From the NCBI RefSeq assembly GCF_021366795.1, contig NZ_JAHCPS010000003.1:237484-301483 (forward strand): a stretch of DNA of 64,000 nt. Direction: 5' to 3'. This DNA is from Macrococcoides caseolyticum (GTDB lineage Bacteria; Bacillota; Bacilli; Staphylococcales; Staphylococcaceae). This document shows, piece after piece, positions 1 to 11,343 of this stretch. Each line of letters begins with the position of its first letter. Within the stretch, counting starts at the first letter, position 1. The notes under the pieces are model-generated. The model searched no databases and had not been told where the DNA came from. It saw only the letters and a list, made by a program, of their open reading frames with translations. Position numbers and translations under genes: made by a program.

Positions 1-278
1 GTTGAAATACCTCTTTCATTTAATCCATCCAACTCTTTTAATAAAGCAACCGGATCAACAACAACGCCGTTACCGATTACTGATAATTTATCTGAGTAGA
101 AAATTCCTGATGGTACTAAGTGTAATTTGTATGTTTCTCCACCGAATTTAATAGTATGACCTGCGTTATTACCACCTGAAAAGCGTGCAATTACATTTGC
201 TTGTTCTGCTAAAAAATCAGTGATTTTACCTTTACCTTCGTCTCCCCACTGCGTCCCAACAACTACGATTGATGACAT
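1..278 (-). CDS. purA: Adenylosuccinate synthetase, N-terminal part (cut by window edge)
   Basis: PurA joins IMP and aspartate with GTP to give adenylosuccinate, the first committed step from IMP to AMP, in the cytosol. Only the first 92 or so codons are present; the gene runs off the left edge. The protein opens [19 protein letters not shown], which holds the GDEGKGK phosphate-binding loop of the family, and a conserved NNAGHT segment follows at about residue 38. The ATG at 276-278 has a GGAGGT ribosome binding site at 285-290. A PurBox and a promoter lie directly upstream, so PurR control by purine supply is likely. It is transcribed alone, towards the left edge. Confidence 0.97.
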   Translation of the reverse strand, partial: MSSIVVVGTQWGDEGKGKITDFLAEQANVIARFSGGNNAGHTIKFGGETYKLHLVPSGIFYSDKLSVIGNGVVVDPVALLKELDGLNERGIS

Positions 279-314
279 GTGTGCACCTCCAAATTTTCTT
301 GACTAACCTTAGCC

Positions 315-343
315 ATTCTATCAATATATAGATAAAAAATCAA
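315..343 (-). promoter_or_regulatory. Probable sigma-A promoter of purA
   Basis: On the minus strand TTGATT (338-343) and TAGAAT (315-320) are separated by 17 bp. The predicted transcription start is about 30 bases before the purA ATG. The rest of the 279-548 gap is AT-rich and holds only this promoter, the PurBox and the dnaB terminator. Confidence 0.65.
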
Positions 344-346
344 CCA

Positions 347-359
347 AAATCCGAACATT
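347..359. promoter_or_regulatory. PurBox (PurR operator) upstream of purA
   Basis: AAATCCGAACATT matches the Bacillus/Staphylococcus PurBox pattern AWWWCCGAACWWT at every position. It sits just upstream of the purA -35 hexamer. PurR usually binds a pair of inverted boxes; I see only this strong copy, so the partner would have to be degenerate. Confidence 0.65.
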
Positions 360-548
360 AATAAATATACATCTTTCTAACCTTTAAAATAGGTATTTGT
401 TAATTTTTTTATGTATAAATGTATAAAATATTTGAAATATAACGATTTAACTTCACTTTTTTCTTCAATCACATAAAAATAATTATTCAAAATCATGTAC
501 AAAAACCACAAACATTCTATAGATTTAGATGTTCATTACAAACAAAAA

Positions 549-586
549 CACGTACTTTATTTCTTTAGTTAGAAATAAAGTACGTG
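549..586 (-). terminator. Rho-independent terminator after dnaB
   Basis: A perfect 16-bp stem (549-564 with 571-586) has a 6-base loop. On the minus strand it is followed by a T-rich run. It lies right after the dnaB stop and ends the yybS-gdpP-rplI-dnaB transcript. A T-run on the other side could make it bidirectional. Confidence 0.85.
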
Positions 587-589
587 TTT

Positions 590-1987
590 TTAAGCCATAT
601 CGGCATGTGCATAATCAATGTCTGTGAATTTATTATATTGCTTTAAGAAATGTAACTTAACCGTTCCAGTTGGACCATTACGTTGCTTCGCAATGATAAT
701 TTCAATTTCACCATTTTCATCTTGTGCACCAGCATCAATCTCTACGTCTTCCCCCTCTTCGCCTTGACCTCGATTATAATAATCATCTCGATATAAGAAG
801 GCAACAATATCAGCATCCTGCTCAATCGAGCCTGATTCACGTATATCACTCATCATTGGTCGTTTATCCTGACGTTGTTCTACACCACGCGAAAGCTGAG
901 AAAGTGCAATAACTGGGCATTCTAATTCACGCGCAAGGGCCTTTAACATACGAGATATTTCAGATACTTCTTGTTGTCTGTTTTCACTTGAACGACCACC
1001 AGATCCTTGAATCAGTTGTAAATAATCAATAAGTATCATGTCAAGGCCATGTTCCTGATGTAACCTTCTACATTTTGAACGAATATCCGTTATACGAATA
1101 CCTGGCGTATCATCAATGTAAATATTTGTTCGTGATAATTTACCTACAGCAACCGTAAATCGATTCCAGTCCTCACTATTCATTTGGCCTGTTCTCAATT
1201 TATTCGAATCCACATTGCCCGTACTACAAATCATACGGGTCGCTAACTGGTCCGCGCCCATCTCAAGACTGAATATGGCAACAGTATATGGTGTATCATT
1301 CGTGGCAACTTGTGTTGCAATATTAAGTGCAAATGCAGTTTTACCTACTGATGGACGTGCAGCTATAATAATTAAATCATTGCGGTTAAATCCTGCTGTC
1401 ATTTGATCTAGGTCACGATATCCTGTTGGAATACCTGGCGTCTGTCCTTTATTATTATCCAGTTCCTCTGCATTGTTGAAGACTTGCGTTAACACATCTT
1501 TAATATCCTTAAAACCATCTGCACCACGATTAGTCGATACTTCCATAATGCGTTTCTCTGCATCAGCAAGTAATGTTTCCAAATCCAGTGATTCATTATA
1601 ACCATCTGCCATAATACTGTCAGCAACATGGATTAATCGTCGCTTAATTGCATCACGATATACAATATCAACATAAAAATCAACATTTCGAGCCGTCGGT
1701 ACTTTCTCTGAAAGTTCAATCAGATATAGCTCTCCGCCACTTGCCTCAAGGGTTCCATCTAGTGTCATTTGATTCATTACAGTAATAATATCTACGACAT
1801 CATTTTTCTCAGATAATGTTAACATCGCCTGAAATATATTCTGATGACTCTGTCTATAAAAATGAAGTGGCAATAATGTTTCAAGTACGGAAGATAATAC
1901 TTCATTATCAATAAAGATAGCACCCAATACAGATTGCTCCGCTGTTAAGTTAAAAGGCAGTTTTTTACCTTCAAGATAATCTGACAT
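590..1987 (-). CDS. dnaB: Replicative DNA helicase DnaB (DnaC in Bacillus naming)
   Basis: This is the hexameric 5'-3' helicase that unwinds DNA ahead of the replication fork and recruits primase. The protein has 465 residues, the usual family length. The N-terminal DnaB domain covers about residues 10-110. A RecA-like ATPase core follows, with Walker A ARPSVGKT at 210-217 and a Walker B strand MILID at 317-321. The conserved SQLSRGVEQR segment (about 363-372) is also present. It follows rplI by 19 bases and is the last gene of the yybS-gdpP-rplI-dnaB run, a widely conserved Firmicute order. It is distinct from the loader protein called DnaB in Bacillus. Confidence 0.97.
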   Translation of the reverse strand: MSDYLEGKKLPFNLTAEQSVLGAIFIDNEVLSSVLETLLPLHFYRQSHQNIFQAMLTLSEKNDVVDIITVMNQMTLDGTLEASGGELYLIELSEKVPTARNVDFYVDIVYRDAIKRRLIHVADSIMADGYNESLDLETLLADAEKRIMEVSTNRGADGFKDIKDVLTQVFNNAEELDNNKGQTPGIPTGYRDLDQMTAGFNRNDLIIIAARPSVGKTAFALNIATQVATNDTPYTVAIFSLEMGADQLATRMICSTGNVDSNKLRTGQMNSEDWNRFTVAVGKLSRTNIYIDDTPGIRITDIRSKCRRLHQEHGLDMILIDYLQLIQGSGGRSSENRQQEVSEISRMLKALARELECPVIALSQLSRGVEQRQDKRPMMSDIRESGSIEQDADIVAFLYRDDYYNRGQGEEGEDVEIDAGAQDENGEIEIIIAKQRNGPTGTVKLHFLKQYNKFTDIDYAHADMA

Positions 1988-2006
1988 ATTATCTCCTCCG
2001 TTGTTT

Positions 2007-2453
2007 TTATTCTTCAGTAACGTGTACTTTCAAAGTTCCACTCACTTTGTTGTGTAATTTTACCGGTACATTTGTATAGCCTAAGCTTCTAATACCATCA
2101 TGTAAATCCATTTTACGTTTATCAATTTTAATACCGTGTTGTTTATTTAATGCATCAGCTACTTGTTTTGAGCTAACTGAACCAAATAAGCGACCACCTT
2201 CACCGGATTTCGCTGTAACTTTTACTTCCAGGTTTTCTAATTTTTCTTTTAACTTTTGCGCTTCTTCTAACTCATGCTGTTTATCTAATTCTATACGTTT
2301 CTTTTGTGCTTCTAATTGCTTTAAATTACCAGGTGTTGCTTCTACAGCCAATTTATTTTTTAATAAAAAGTTATTCGCATAACCTACAGGTACTTCTTTA
2401 ATTTCACCTTTTTTACCTTTACCTTTAACATCTTGAGTGAATATTACTTTCAT
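2007..2453 (-). CDS. rplI: 50S ribosomal protein L9
   Basis: L9 is a large-subunit protein that binds 23S rRNA and helps keep the reading frame. It has 148 residues, the normal length. The N-terminal RNA-binding lobe opens [20 protein letters not shown], followed by [13 protein letters not shown], the classic L9 signature. A charged connecting helix covers about residues 42-75 and a C-terminal domain follows. The start codon overlaps the end of gdpP by four bases (2450-2453), which implies translational coupling. dnaB follows on the same strand. Confidence 0.97.
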   Translation of the reverse strand: MKVIFTQDVKGKGKKGEIKEVPVGYANNFLLKNKLAVEATPGNLKQLEAQKKRIELDKQHELEEAQKLKEKLENLEVKVTAKSGEGGRLFGSVSSKQVADALNKQHGIKIDKRKMDLHDGIRSLGYTNVPVKLHNKVSGTLKVHVTEE

Positions 2454-4423
2454 TTTTCTTCGTCTCCTTCATCTTGTTCTTTAATTGTTTGTTGTAAGTA
2501 TTCAATTGCCTCATCAATTGTCATGTTCTCAAGTTGTGTTGCAGCATTTGATAAATGGCCGCCTCCACCCATGCTCTCCATTACAAGTTGAACGTTTATT
2601 TCACCTAAAGAACGCGCGGATATACCGATAACATTTTCTTTTCGTTCTGCAACTACAAATGATGCTTCAACACCTTCTATTCCTAAAAGTTCATCTGCCG
2701 CTTGCGCAACAATGACCGGATGAATTACTTCACCTACTGGCCCATGTGCAATTGCAATACCGTTATTTTCTAAATGCACTGTTCGAATAATTTCCGATCG
2801 TTTAATATATGTTTCAATGTCATCCTTCAAGAAATGCTGACAAAGAATCGTATCGGCACCATGGTTCCTTAAGAAACTTGCTGCGTCAAAAGTTCTTGAT
2901 CCAGTTCTTAATGTAAAATTACGTGTATCAACAATAATACCAGCAAGCAATACTGTTGCTTCTAAACGTGTTAATTTGTGTTCTGTAGGCTGATATTCCA
3001 GTAACTCGGTTACCAATTCTGCAGTTGAACTCGCATATTGTTCCATATACACTAATAATGGATTTTCAATAAATGATTCACCACGACGGTGATGATCGAT
3101 AACAACTTTACGATACGCTTTATTCAGGATACTTTCGTCTATAACCATTTCAGGCTTATGTGTATCGACAATAACAAGTGTCGTTTTCTTTGTCATCATA
3201 TTCCATGCTTCCTCAGACGAAATGAATATTTCATCAAGCTCTGGTTTTTCTGCAATCTCTGCCATCACGCGTGATAAGGTATCATCAACATCATGATTAT
3301 TGAGAATAATATTCGCTTTTAAGTTGTTCATTTTTGCAAAGCGCGCGACACCAATCGCAGCACCAATCGCATCCATATCAGGGCGTTTGTGCCCCATAAT
3401 AATAACATTTTCGCCCTCAATTAAGATATCTCTTAAGGCATGTGAAATAACACGCGCACGTACTCTTGTGCGCTTTTCCATTGGATCCGTTTTACCACCA
3501 TAGAATCGTACATTACCATTGATATTTTTAATTGCTACTTGGTCACCACCACGACCAAGCGCTAAATCTAAACTTGATTGTGCCAACGTTCCTAAATCTA
3601 ATAAGTTTTCAGTACCTTCACCAATACCTATACTTAACGTGATATGCGTTTTAATTTCACGACTTTTATCACGAATATTATCCAGCAAATTGAACTTTGT
3701 TTCTTCTATCTGGTGTAATATCTTCTGATTGAAGAACATCATATATTGATCTGACTGATAGCGTTTGATATAAACATTATTATCCTCTGCCCATCTATTA
3801 ATCTCAGTGGACATCATGCTATTTATTTCCGTACGCTGTGCATCTGTCATGTTCTGAGTAATTTCATCAAAGTTATCTAAAAATAAAATTCCTATAATCG
3901 GCTTACCATCTTCATATAATGCTTCTGTTTCAATTTTATCTGTAATATCGAAGAAGTATAGTATGCGATTATCTTCGGCATAATTAACTTTAAATTTATA
4001 CCCCTCAAAGGCAGTAGTTGTCTCCTTTAGACCTGGATTTTTAAATTGATTTAATAAATTTGGAAAGACATCATGTATCGATTCTGATATTAACGGAACT
4101 GTAATTTTATCGTTGATAAAATGATTGTGCCATTCGATATGTTCATTTTCATCCAAAAGTATAACACCAATTGGTAATTCACTAATTGCATAACGTTTGC
4201 CACGATCTATCGTCGTTGAAAGGTTCGCAATATATGCTTCATTATGCCTGATACCATGTCTCAAATAGAAAAGACTGACGCATGTTGTGACAATAAGTAT
4301 GCCAAACGTCACTAACGCCGTTACTGGATGAACCGTATAAAGAATCCCAGTAACAATAAAAGCAGTGATACACATAAAGACAAAAGGCATAATTAATGTT
4401 TGCTTATTGTACTTCCTATTCAT
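2450..4423 (-). CDS. gdpP: Cyclic-di-AMP phosphodiesterase GdpP
   Basis: GdpP hydrolyses c-di-AMP to pApA and so controls osmotic balance, wall stress and beta-lactam tolerance in Firmicutes. It has 657 residues. Two membrane helices span about residues 10-55. A PAS-like segment (about 75-165) and a degenerate GGDEF domain (about 170-305, GGDQ in place of GGDEF at 292-295) follow. The catalytic DHH domain begins near 340, with GHKRPDMDA at 344-352 and the DHH triad at 443-445. The DHHA1 GGGGH motif lies near the C terminus. No truncation or frameshift is seen; loss-of-function alleles are known to raise beta-lactam tolerance in staphylococci. It lies between yybS and rplI. Confidence 0.95.
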   Translation of the reverse strand: MNRKYNKQTLIMPFVFMCITAFIVTGILYTVHPVTALVTFGILIVTTCVSLFYLRHGIRHNEAYIANLSTTIDRGKRYAISELPIGVILLDENEHIEWHNHFINDKITVPLISESIHDVFPNLLNQFKNPGLKETTTAFEGYKFKVNYAEDNRILYFFDITDKIETEALYEDGKPIIGILFLDNFDEITQNMTDAQRTEINSMMSTEINRWAEDNNVYIKRYQSDQYMMFFNQKILHQIEETKFNLLDNIRDKSREIKTHITLSIGIGEGTENLLDLGTLAQSSLDLALGRGGDQVAIKNINGNVRFYGGKTDPMEKRTRVRARVISHALRDILIEGENVIIMGHKRPDMDAIGAAIGVARFAKMNNLKANIILNNHDVDDTLSRVMAEIAEKPELDEIFISSEEAWNMMTKKTTLVIVDTHKPEMVIDESILNKAYRKVVIDHHRRGESFIENPLLVYMEQYASSTAELVTELLEYQPTEHKLTRLEATVLLAGIIVDTRNFTLRTGSRTFDAASFLRNHGADTILCQHFLKDDIETYIKRSEIIRTVHLENNGIAIAHGPVGEVIHPVIVAQAADELLGIEGVEASFVVAERKENVIGISARSLGEINVQLVMESMGGGGHLSNAATQLENMTIDEAIEYLQQTIKEQDEGDEEK

Positions 4424-4447
4424 TGTGACACCTCATTAAATTATTTA

Positions 4448-5368
4448 TTACTTCAATTTTCTTGGTATTCTTTTCTTCAAGTTTACCATCAAATCTATCA
4501 AACCGAAAAGCTGACTTATCGGCGCAGATATAAAGGCCAAAATAAAAATAAAGATATTTAATAACGGATGAGTTCTTTTTAATTTCATAAAATAATGCAT
4601 TAAAGATAAGCCTTGGATAAATAACAGCCATTCAATAATATATCTTAAGTTTATCACGATTCCAAAAGGTATATAATCTGTTTCTGAAATACCAAAGTGT
4701 GCTAATAACACAATAAGATAAATATAGAGTAATGCTTTAGGCATTTGCCATGCATAAAGCGGCCTAAAGTTTGGTGTCGCAATTTTATACTGTCTAAGTA
4801 AAGGTAAAGTAATGACAAGTTGTAGTAAGGTTAGAATAAAGAGTACAAACACTACAATACCAGGAACTTGTTGCATCACGATATCTATGTTCTGATTAAA
4901 CATTTCAAGTTGATGCTCGGGTATTGTACCATCCTTAATACCTTTTGATAATATATCATTGTAGATATTAACTGTAGGCTCAAACCAGGTCTGAACTTTT
5001 GGAAGAAAATCAGTAACTTGTAAGAAAATAATTGAAACTAATACATAAATACTATAATACACCGTCAATATGTATAACATACGCTCTTTAGAAGTTCTTT
5101 CTACAAGTAATTGACCAATAATATAACCCGCAAATATAGCCCCAAGCATAATCTGCATCGTAAGGATTGACATCATTACATTGACGATAACGATTATTAA
5201 ACTCATCACATAATAACTATTTCGTGATTTATAGTATAAATATGCTGTCGGCAGTAATAAGAAGGGCGCGATAAAAATCGTCATAAACGGCAAAATATTT
5301 ATCAATAATGTTATCATCAGCATGATTGCCGTAACGATAACAGTTTTTCTTAAATCTATTTTCAACAT
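4448..5368 (-). CDS. yybS: YybS-family (DUF2232) membrane protein
   Basis: This is an integral membrane protein of 306 residues with about eight hydrophobic segments, beginning with a charged MLKIDLRKT start and a first helix at about 10-45. It matches the YybS/DUF2232 family by position (immediately upstream of gdpP in many Firmicutes) and by general sequence character. The molecular function of the family is not established; an S-component-like or transport role has been suggested by similarity only. It ends 24 bases before the gdpP start and is probably the first gene of the yybS-gdpP-rplI-dnaB operon. The basic tail KKRIPRKLK probably faces the cytosol. Confidence 0.8.
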   Translation of the reverse strand: MLKIDLRKTVIVTAIMLMITLLINILPFMTIFIAPFLLLPTAYLYYKSRNSYYVMSLIIVIVNVMMSILTMQIMLGAIFAGYIIGQLLVERTSKERMLYILTVYYSIYVLVSIIFLQVTDFLPKVQTWFEPTVNIYNDILSKGIKDGTIPEHQLEMFNQNIDIVMQQVPGIVVFVLFILTLLQLVITLPLLRQYKIATPNFRPLYAWQMPKALLYIYLIVLLAHFGISETDYIPFGIVINLRYIIEWLLFIQGLSLMHYFMKLKRTHPLLNIFIFILAFISAPISQLFGLIDLMVNLKKRIPRKLK

Positions 5369-5464
5369 AAAATCTCACTTTCTAATAATATTTCTATAAC
5401 TATTCTATTTTACAACTTTAATAGAAATACCTCAATGTATGTAACTTTGATTGAAATATAAAAA

Positions 5465-5488
5465 AACTACCTACAGTTGTAGGTAGTT
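5465..5488 (-). terminator. Terminator after the YceI gene
   Basis: A 10-bp perfect stem (5465-5474 with 5479-5488) has an AGTT loop and is followed on the minus strand by TTTTTATATTTC. It sits 16 bases past the YceI stop codon. Confidence 0.85.
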
Positions 5489-5504
5489 AAAATATTATAA
5501 AATA

Positions 5505-6020
5505 TTATCCTTCAATTGCGTACTCTACACCAGCTTCAAACTTAACGTCTTTTCCAACCATAACGCCACCAGTTTCTAAAGCTTGATTCCAAGTTAAACC
5601 ATATTTCTCACGGTTAATCGTACCAGTAACAACTAAACCTGTTACATCGCCACCAGTCATAGGATTTTTATGAACGCCATTGAATTCTAAATCAAATGTT
5701 TCTTCGTTTGTTACACCTTTAATTGTTAAATCACCAGTAATCGTGTTGTTTGTTACTGATTTAGATACAAATGTAATTTCAGGATATTGCTCTACATCAA
5801 AGAAATCACCAGATTTTAAATGACCATCACGATCAGCATTGTTTGTGTCGATTGAATCAACTTTAACTGAAGCGTTCACTTTTAATGAAGATAAATCATT
5901 AATATCTCCTGTTACTGTTGACGTAAAATCTGTAAATTCACCTTTTACTTTTGAAACCATCATGTGTTTTACTGAAAAATCGATGCTTGAATGTGCGTTG
6001 TCTAATGTAAAGTTTGTCAT
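5505..6020 (-). CDS. YceI-family lipocalin-like protein
   Basis: YceI proteins are small beta-barrels that bind isoprenoid-like lipids; a stress or polyisoprenoid role is suspected but not proven in Gram-positives. Typical motifs are present: DNAHSSIDFSVKHMMVSKVKGEF near the start (shown in part, about residues 6-28), then GDLTIKGVTN and EKYGLTWNQALE. I chose the ATG at 6018-6020 because AGAGGT lies 8 bases upstream and the resulting 171 residues match the usual length. An in-frame ATG at 6084-6086 would add MFKKLFGKEK and also has an AAGGA upstream, so a 193-residue form cannot be excluded. It is monocistronic. No signal peptide is seen. Confidence 0.85.
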   Translation of the reverse strand: MTNFTLDNAHSSIDFSVKHMMVSKVKGEFTDFTSTVTGDINDLSSLKVNASVKVDSIDTNNADRDGHLKSGDFFDVEQYPEITFVSKSVTNNTITGDLTIKGVTNEETFDLEFNGVHKNPMTGGDVTGLVVTGTINREKYGLTWNQALETGGVMVGKDVKFEAGVEYAIEG

Positions 6021-6230
6021 TGTTAAATTACCTCTTTCGTTTTGTGTATTGTTTGTTTTTTCTTTACCGAAAAGCTTTTTAAACATGTTGTATCATTCCT
6101 TATCTCTAACTTATATATTTAATATATCAGATATAATTATTATATGCAAGTATAAAAAATATATTTTATTGTTTTTTAGGAATGCGCTATAAATAAAAAG
6201 CAGAGATAGAGAAATATCAACAAATAAAAA

Positions 6231-6257
6231 CAAGGTATCTATTATATAGATACCTTG
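6231..6257 (-). terminator. Terminator after serS
   Basis: An 11-bp perfect stem (6231-6241 with 6247-6257) is followed on the minus strand by TTTTTATTT. It lies 45 bases past the serS stop. Confidence 0.85.
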
Positions 6258-6301
6258 TAAACAATTTATTCAAACATCTTATCGATAAACAAATTAATTT
6301 A

Positions 6302-7588
<1,287 letters not shown>

Positions 7589-7621
7589 CTAATTATTATT
7601 TGAATGTTATATTCGGGTACA

Positions 7622-7857
7622 AAAAAATACCACGTCCCTATAAAAGGGACGTGGTATTTACGCGTTGCCACCCTAATTAACAGTTAAACAAAGTTTAACT
7701 ATTCACTCCATTTCATAACGGCTCATCACCGGTTTGCCAATCAATAAATATGGGTAGAATTTCATGTATACAACATCATAGCTTTCACCAACCGCTATGT
7801 CTCTTAAAATTGTCTCTACATTACTTATCCCAAATGACAAATATATTATTTGATTTG
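7622..7857 (-). ncRNA. T-box riboswitch (leader of serS)
   Basis: The minus-strand leader carries the T-box core AGGGTGGCAACGCG (7661-7674). Directly after it is a strong terminator hairpin (stem 7628-7638 with 7646-7656) followed by seven T. Upstream is a long stem I region. An in-register UCU (7756-7758) is a plausible serine specifier, but I could not fold stem I fully, so the specifier call is tentative. The T-box reads the charging state of its tRNA and allows serS transcription when the tRNA is uncharged. Confidence 0.92.
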
Positions 7858-7883
7858 CTATTATAGTATCATAAGAGTATAAG
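7855..7883 (+). promoter_or_regulatory. Possible promoter of nnrD, divergent from serS
   Basis: On the plus strand TTGCTA (7855-7860) and TATAAG (7878-7883) are separated by 17 bp. It overlaps the serS promoter on the other strand, so the two would compete for polymerase. Confidence 0.45.
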
Positions 7884-7891
7884 AATGACAA
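7863..7891 (-). promoter_or_regulatory. Promoter of the serS T-box transcript
   Basis: On the minus strand TTGTCA (7886-7891) and TACTAT (7863-7868) are separated by 17 bp and lie just upstream of the T-box leader. The site overlaps the divergent nnrD promoter. Confidence 0.6.
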
Positions 7892-7964
7892 TCATTAAAT
7901 TCAGAAAAATTGAAATTTATTTTTTTACTCAAAATATCACGACTTTTGAAGAAGGAGAATCATC

Positions 7965-8777
7965 ATGGAAATTATTGAGCATATTCAAATCCCTAAAAGA
8001 AAAATTGTTTCACATAAAGGAGACTATGGACGTATTTTACTCATCGGTGGCAACCAGAACATGGGAGGATCAATCATGATGGCCGCGCGCGCGTGCGTGT
8101 ATAGTGGCGGTGGTTTAACGACTGTTGCAACACATCAAACGAATCATACAGCACTCCATTCAAGATGTCCTGAAGCAATGGTATCTGATATTAATGATAT
8201 AAAGCGTTTAACAAAACTTATCGAGAATGCTGATAGTATTCTTATAGGTCCTGGGCTCGGGATTGACTTCCAGGGTAATAATGTTCTCACAATATTATTT
8301 CAACATATACAAGAACATCAAACGCTTATTATTGATGGTGATGGCATTACTATACTTAGTAAATTAAAGCATCCATTACCGAAATGTAATGTCATCTTCA
8401 CTCCCCATCAAATGGAATGGGAAAGATTAAGTGGCATACCTATTGATGAGCAAACTCCAGAGCGTAATCGCGCCAAAGCGGATGAACTGGGTGCACATGT
8501 CATCGTTAAGAAGCATGAAACAGAATTATATTTAAAAAGCGGAGATTACAAGATCACTGTCGGTAATGCTGCTATGGCATCTGGTGGCATGGGTGATGCG
8601 CTCGCAGGTATTATTGCAAGTTTCTTAGGTCAATTTGATACAGAAGATGCAATTAAAGATGCTGTATATATCCATAGCTTAATTGGAGATAAACTCGCTC
8701 AGGATATGTATGTCGTCCCGGCAAGTCGTATCATTGATGAACTACCTTATATGATGAAAGCACTAGAAGAGAAGTAA
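7965..8777 (+). CDS. nnrD: ADP-dependent NAD(P)H-hydrate dehydratase
   Basis: NnrD repairs damaged nicotinamide cofactors by dehydrating (S)-NAD(P)HX with ADP. It has 270 residues and is the stand-alone C-terminal (YjeF-C/CARKD) kinase-like domain, without a fused epimerase. Visible motifs are GDYGRILLIGGNQNMGGS near residue 20, the central FTPHQMEWERLSG, and the catalytic GNAAMASGGMGDALAGIIAS near 205, the family signature. An AAGGAGA site lies upstream of the ATG. It is a single gene inserted between serS and alsD on the opposite strand from both, and shares a convergent terminator with alsD. Confidence 0.93.
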   Translation: MEIIEHIQIPKRKIVSHKGDYGRILLIGGNQNMGGSIMMAARACVYSGGGLTTVATHQTNHTALHSRCPEAMVSDINDIKRLTKLIENADSILIGPGLGIDFQGNNVLTILFQHIQEHQTLIIDGDGITILSKLKHPLPKCNVIFTPHQMEWERLSGIPIDEQTPERNRAKADELGAHVIVKKHETELYLKSGDYKITVGNAAMASGGMGDALAGIIASFLGQFDTEDAIKDAVYIHSLIGDKLAQDMYVVPASRIIDELPYMMKALEEK

Positions 8778-8788
8778 AGATTATGAAT

Positions 8789-8825
8789 AAAAGCAACCAA
8801 AGTCTTCGTAACTTTGGTTGCTTTT
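8789..8825. terminator. Bidirectional terminator between nnrD and alsD
   Basis: A perfect 15-bp stem (8789-8803 with 8811-8825) has a 7-base loop, with A/T runs on both flanks. It is placed between two convergent genes and probably serves both. Confidence 0.88.
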
Positions 8826-8833
8826 ATTATTTA

Positions 8834-9538
8834 CTATTCACTTTTTTCGATGTCATCCAACATTTCCGGATCATTTAAATCATGTTTACGATAACGGGGT
8901 GTGTCAGGCATTTTTAAGATAAAGTCTTCCTGTAATGCAAGTTCTACTTTCACATCTTCAATTTCATAATCAAAGACATGACCACCATAATTATGATCAT
9001 CACTTAAATAGTGTACGTGATATCCACCCACACCAATGCCAGTTATAAAATGAGGTGTATAGAAGCCAAAGAGTGTCCCTTCAGTCTCTTCAATATCAAA
9101 ATAACCTTGCTCTTTTACCGCTTCTACTAGTTTCGGATAAGGGGCTTGTTGTTTCTTAACTGCTCTTGCTTTAACTAATTTAAATTTACCGGTAATGCGT
9201 ACAGCATGAAAATAATTTGTACCTTGTATTTCTTTCAGGATAAGATTGTCTACCTGTTCTTTATTCATAGGTTGCTTAAACACTAACGTATGTGTCGGTT
9301 TAAAATCCATCATACTGGCAAACGGAGTTGTTTCTTCTTCATCTACCACTCTGACATTCCCTGAACTTTCAATTACATAAGGTTTGCCACCTAAAACAAT
9401 CAGCTCACCGTTTAATCCGTCTAAAGTACCTATTCCATTATTGCCTGTTGATAGAATGTCTTTTATTTTAAATGTTCCTTCAAACATCCCACCAACAAGT
9501 GCTCCCATTGTAGAATATTGATATAGATGATTCATCAT
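8834..9538 (-). CDS. alsD: Alpha-acetolactate decarboxylase
   Basis: AlsD (BudA) decarboxylates alpha-acetolactate to acetoin, an overflow route that consumes pyruvate and acid. It has 234 residues, the normal length. Zinc-ligand motif HVHYLSDDHNYGGHVFDYE (about residues 175-193) contains the conserved HxH and GGH histidines. The early segment QYSTMGALVGGMFEG (about 7-21) is typical of the family. It follows alsS by 7 bases, so the two form an alsS-alsD operon making acetoin from pyruvate. No cleaved signal is visible; it is a cytosolic enzyme. Confidence 0.95.
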   Translation of the reverse strand: MMNHLYQYSTMGALVGGMFEGTFKIKDILSTGNNGIGTLDGLNGELIVLGGKPYVIESSGNVRVVDEEETTPFASMMDFKPTHTLVFKQPMNKEQVDNLILKEIQGTNYFHAVRITGKFKLVKARAVKKQQAPYPKLVEAVKEQGYFDIEETEGTLFGFYTPHFITGIGVGGYHVHYLSDDHNYGGHVFDYEIEDVKVELALQEDFILKMPDTPRYRKHDLNDPEMLDDIEKSE

Positions 9539-9545
9539 AATCCTC

Positions 9546-11219
9546 CTAGTTTGTAACGTCTGGTAATAAATCTGCCATAAGTTGTGCGTTATTACTATAA
9601 TCTACTGGAATATCTACAATGACTGGACCATTTTCTGCGTCTGCTAACGCTTGTTTAAGGACATCTTCTAATGCATTAGAATGATTTACTTTATACCCTT
9701 TAGCGCCCATTGACTCAGCATACTTTACAAAATCAACTGTACCTAAATCAACTGCAGCGCCTTTACCATATTTATTGACCTGCTGGAATTTCACCATATC
9801 ATAATGTCCATCATTCCAAATTAATTGTACAATTGGTGCCTTAAGGCGAACTGCTGTTTCTAATTCTTGACCTGAGAACAAGAATCCACCATCTCCAGCC
9901 ATAGATACGACCTTTTTACCTGGACGTACGATGGATGCTGCAATTGCCCATGGTAAAGCAACCCCTAAGGTCTGCATCCCGTTAGAGAAGAGCAGATGAC
10001 GTGGTGCATAACTTCTAAAGTATCGCGCCATATAGATATAGAGCGAACCTACATCTACAGTAACCGTTGTTTCATCATCGATAAGATTGCGTACAGTTTT
10101 CACAATATGTTTAGGATTTACAAGCTCAGAATTTAAGTGATCTTCAGGTAGTTCATATTTCTTTTGAATCAATGCAGCAACATTTGCTAACACTTTTTGA
10201 GCTGAGTCATCAAGTTTGATATCTCCCGCTTCTAACTTTTCATCTAAACGTTGAATTGTCAGAGCTGTATTACCGATTAATTCAGTGATTGGTGCGTAGT
10301 GATTATCGATATCGCTTTGCACCTCATCAATGTGAATGATTGTTTTTTCATTTTCTTTATTCCAGATGACCGGATCATATTCAATTGGATCGTATCCAAC
10401 AGTAATGACTAAGTCAGCATGTCTTAACAATTCATCACCTGGTTGATTTCTGAATAATCCAATACGACCATAGAAATGTTCTTCTAATTCTCGTGAGATA
10501 ATACCTGAACCCTGAAAAGTTTCTACAACTGGTATCGGATTATTTGTCATAAAATCACGAATTGCTTTTGTATTTTCTTCTGATGATGCACGCATACCAA
10601 GTAAAAATACAGGTAATTTTGCTTGTTTAATACGTTCTGCTAATGCATCAATTTCAAAAGAAGGTGCAGGACCTAATACAGGTGGTTCTTTTACAACGAT
10701 CGCATCAACTTCTACATCTTCTGCTGATATAACGTCTTGTGGAATACTCACGAAAGCTGCACCTTTACGTCCTTCAACACTCGCACGAAATGCATTCGTT
10801 ACTGCTTCAGAAATACTATTGGCTGATTGCACCTCAACTGAATATTTAGAGACATGACTCATTAATCCAGCATTATCTAATGATTGATGGGTACGTTTTA
10901 AACTATCTTCACGCTTAACATTTCCTCCTACAGCTACAACCGGATCACTTTCTGAGTTGGCTGTTACCAGACCCGTTGCAAGATTTGTGACACCAGGTCC
11001 ACTGGTTACAAGAACAACGCCTGGTTTACCTGTAATACGACCAATACCTTGAGCAATAAGTGTGGCATTTTGCTCATGTCGTGTCACAATGACTTCTGGG
11101 CCTCTTTCTTCTAATACGTCAAACGCTTTATCAATCTTTGCTCCCGGAACACCAAATACATGCGTTACGCCATGATTAATAAGTGTATCGACAAATAAAT
11201 CTCCACCTGATTTTTTCAT
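9546..11219 (-). CDS. alsS: Catabolic alpha-acetolactate synthase
   Basis: AlsS condenses two pyruvates to alpha-acetolactate with thiamine diphosphate. It has 557 residues, like Bacillus and Staphylococcus AlsS. The N-terminal PYR domain shows [12 protein letters not shown] near residue 22 and the catalytic-loop region RHEQNAT near 47. The C-terminal ThDP/Mg motif begins [17 protein letters not shown] near 437 and ends near the WNDGHYDMV segment. It lacks a regulatory small subunit and lies in an operon with alsD, which marks it as the catabolic acetoin enzyme rather than IlvB. The gap to gyrA (11220-11343) must contain its promoter; I could not choose between several weak candidates. Confidence 0.95.
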   Translation of the reverse strand: MKKSGGDLFVDTLINHGVTHVFGVPGAKIDKAFDVLEERGPEVIVTRHEQNATLIAQGIGRITGKPGVVLVTSGPGVTNLATGLVTANSESDPVVAVGGNVKREDSLKRTHQSLDNAGLMSHVSKYSVEVQSANSISEAVTNAFRASVEGRKGAAFVSIPQDVISAEDVEVDAIVVKEPPVLGPAPSFEIDALAERIKQAKLPVFLLGMRASSEENTKAIRDFMTNNPIPVVETFQGSGIISRELEEHFYGRIGLFRNQPGDELLRHADLVITVGYDPIEYDPVIWNKENEKTIIHIDEVQSDIDNHYAPITELIGNTALTIQRLDEKLEAGDIKLDDSAQKVLANVAALIQKKYELPEDHLNSELVNPKHIVKTVRNLIDDETTVTVDVGSLYIYMARYFRSYAPRHLLFSNGMQTLGVALPWAIAASIVRPGKKVVSMAGDGGFLFSGQELETAVRLKAPIVQLIWNDGHYDMVKFQQVNKYGKGAAVDLGTVDFVKYAESMGAKGYKVNHSNALEDVLKQALADAENGPVIVDIPVDYSNNAQLMADLLPDVTN

Positions 11220-11317
11220 AATTAAACGCTCCTAGTTAATTTTTTTTTCAAGTTAAATGCTAATACTATTGCATTACAACATCAACTAATACGCTTGTGA
11301 AATTTTTTAAACAAAAA

Positions 11318-11336
11318 AGAGGGCATCATGCCCTCT
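11318..11336 (-). terminator. Terminator after gyrA
   Basis: A GC-rich hairpin (AGAGGGCAT with ATGCCCTCT) is followed on the minus strand by TTTTTTGTTT. It lies 7 bases past the gyrA stop and insulates alsS from the gyrase operon. Confidence 0.88.
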
Positions 11337-11343
11337 AAATGAA

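Noticed and set aside
4416..4631. Minus-strand frame of 71 codons overlapping yybS
   Set aside because: It is a shadow of the yybS gene in another frame and has no matching family features.
11295..11312. Rex-like TTGTGAA half-site upstream of alsS
   Set aside because: The second half (TTCACAA) is missing, so a redox operator cannot be claimed.
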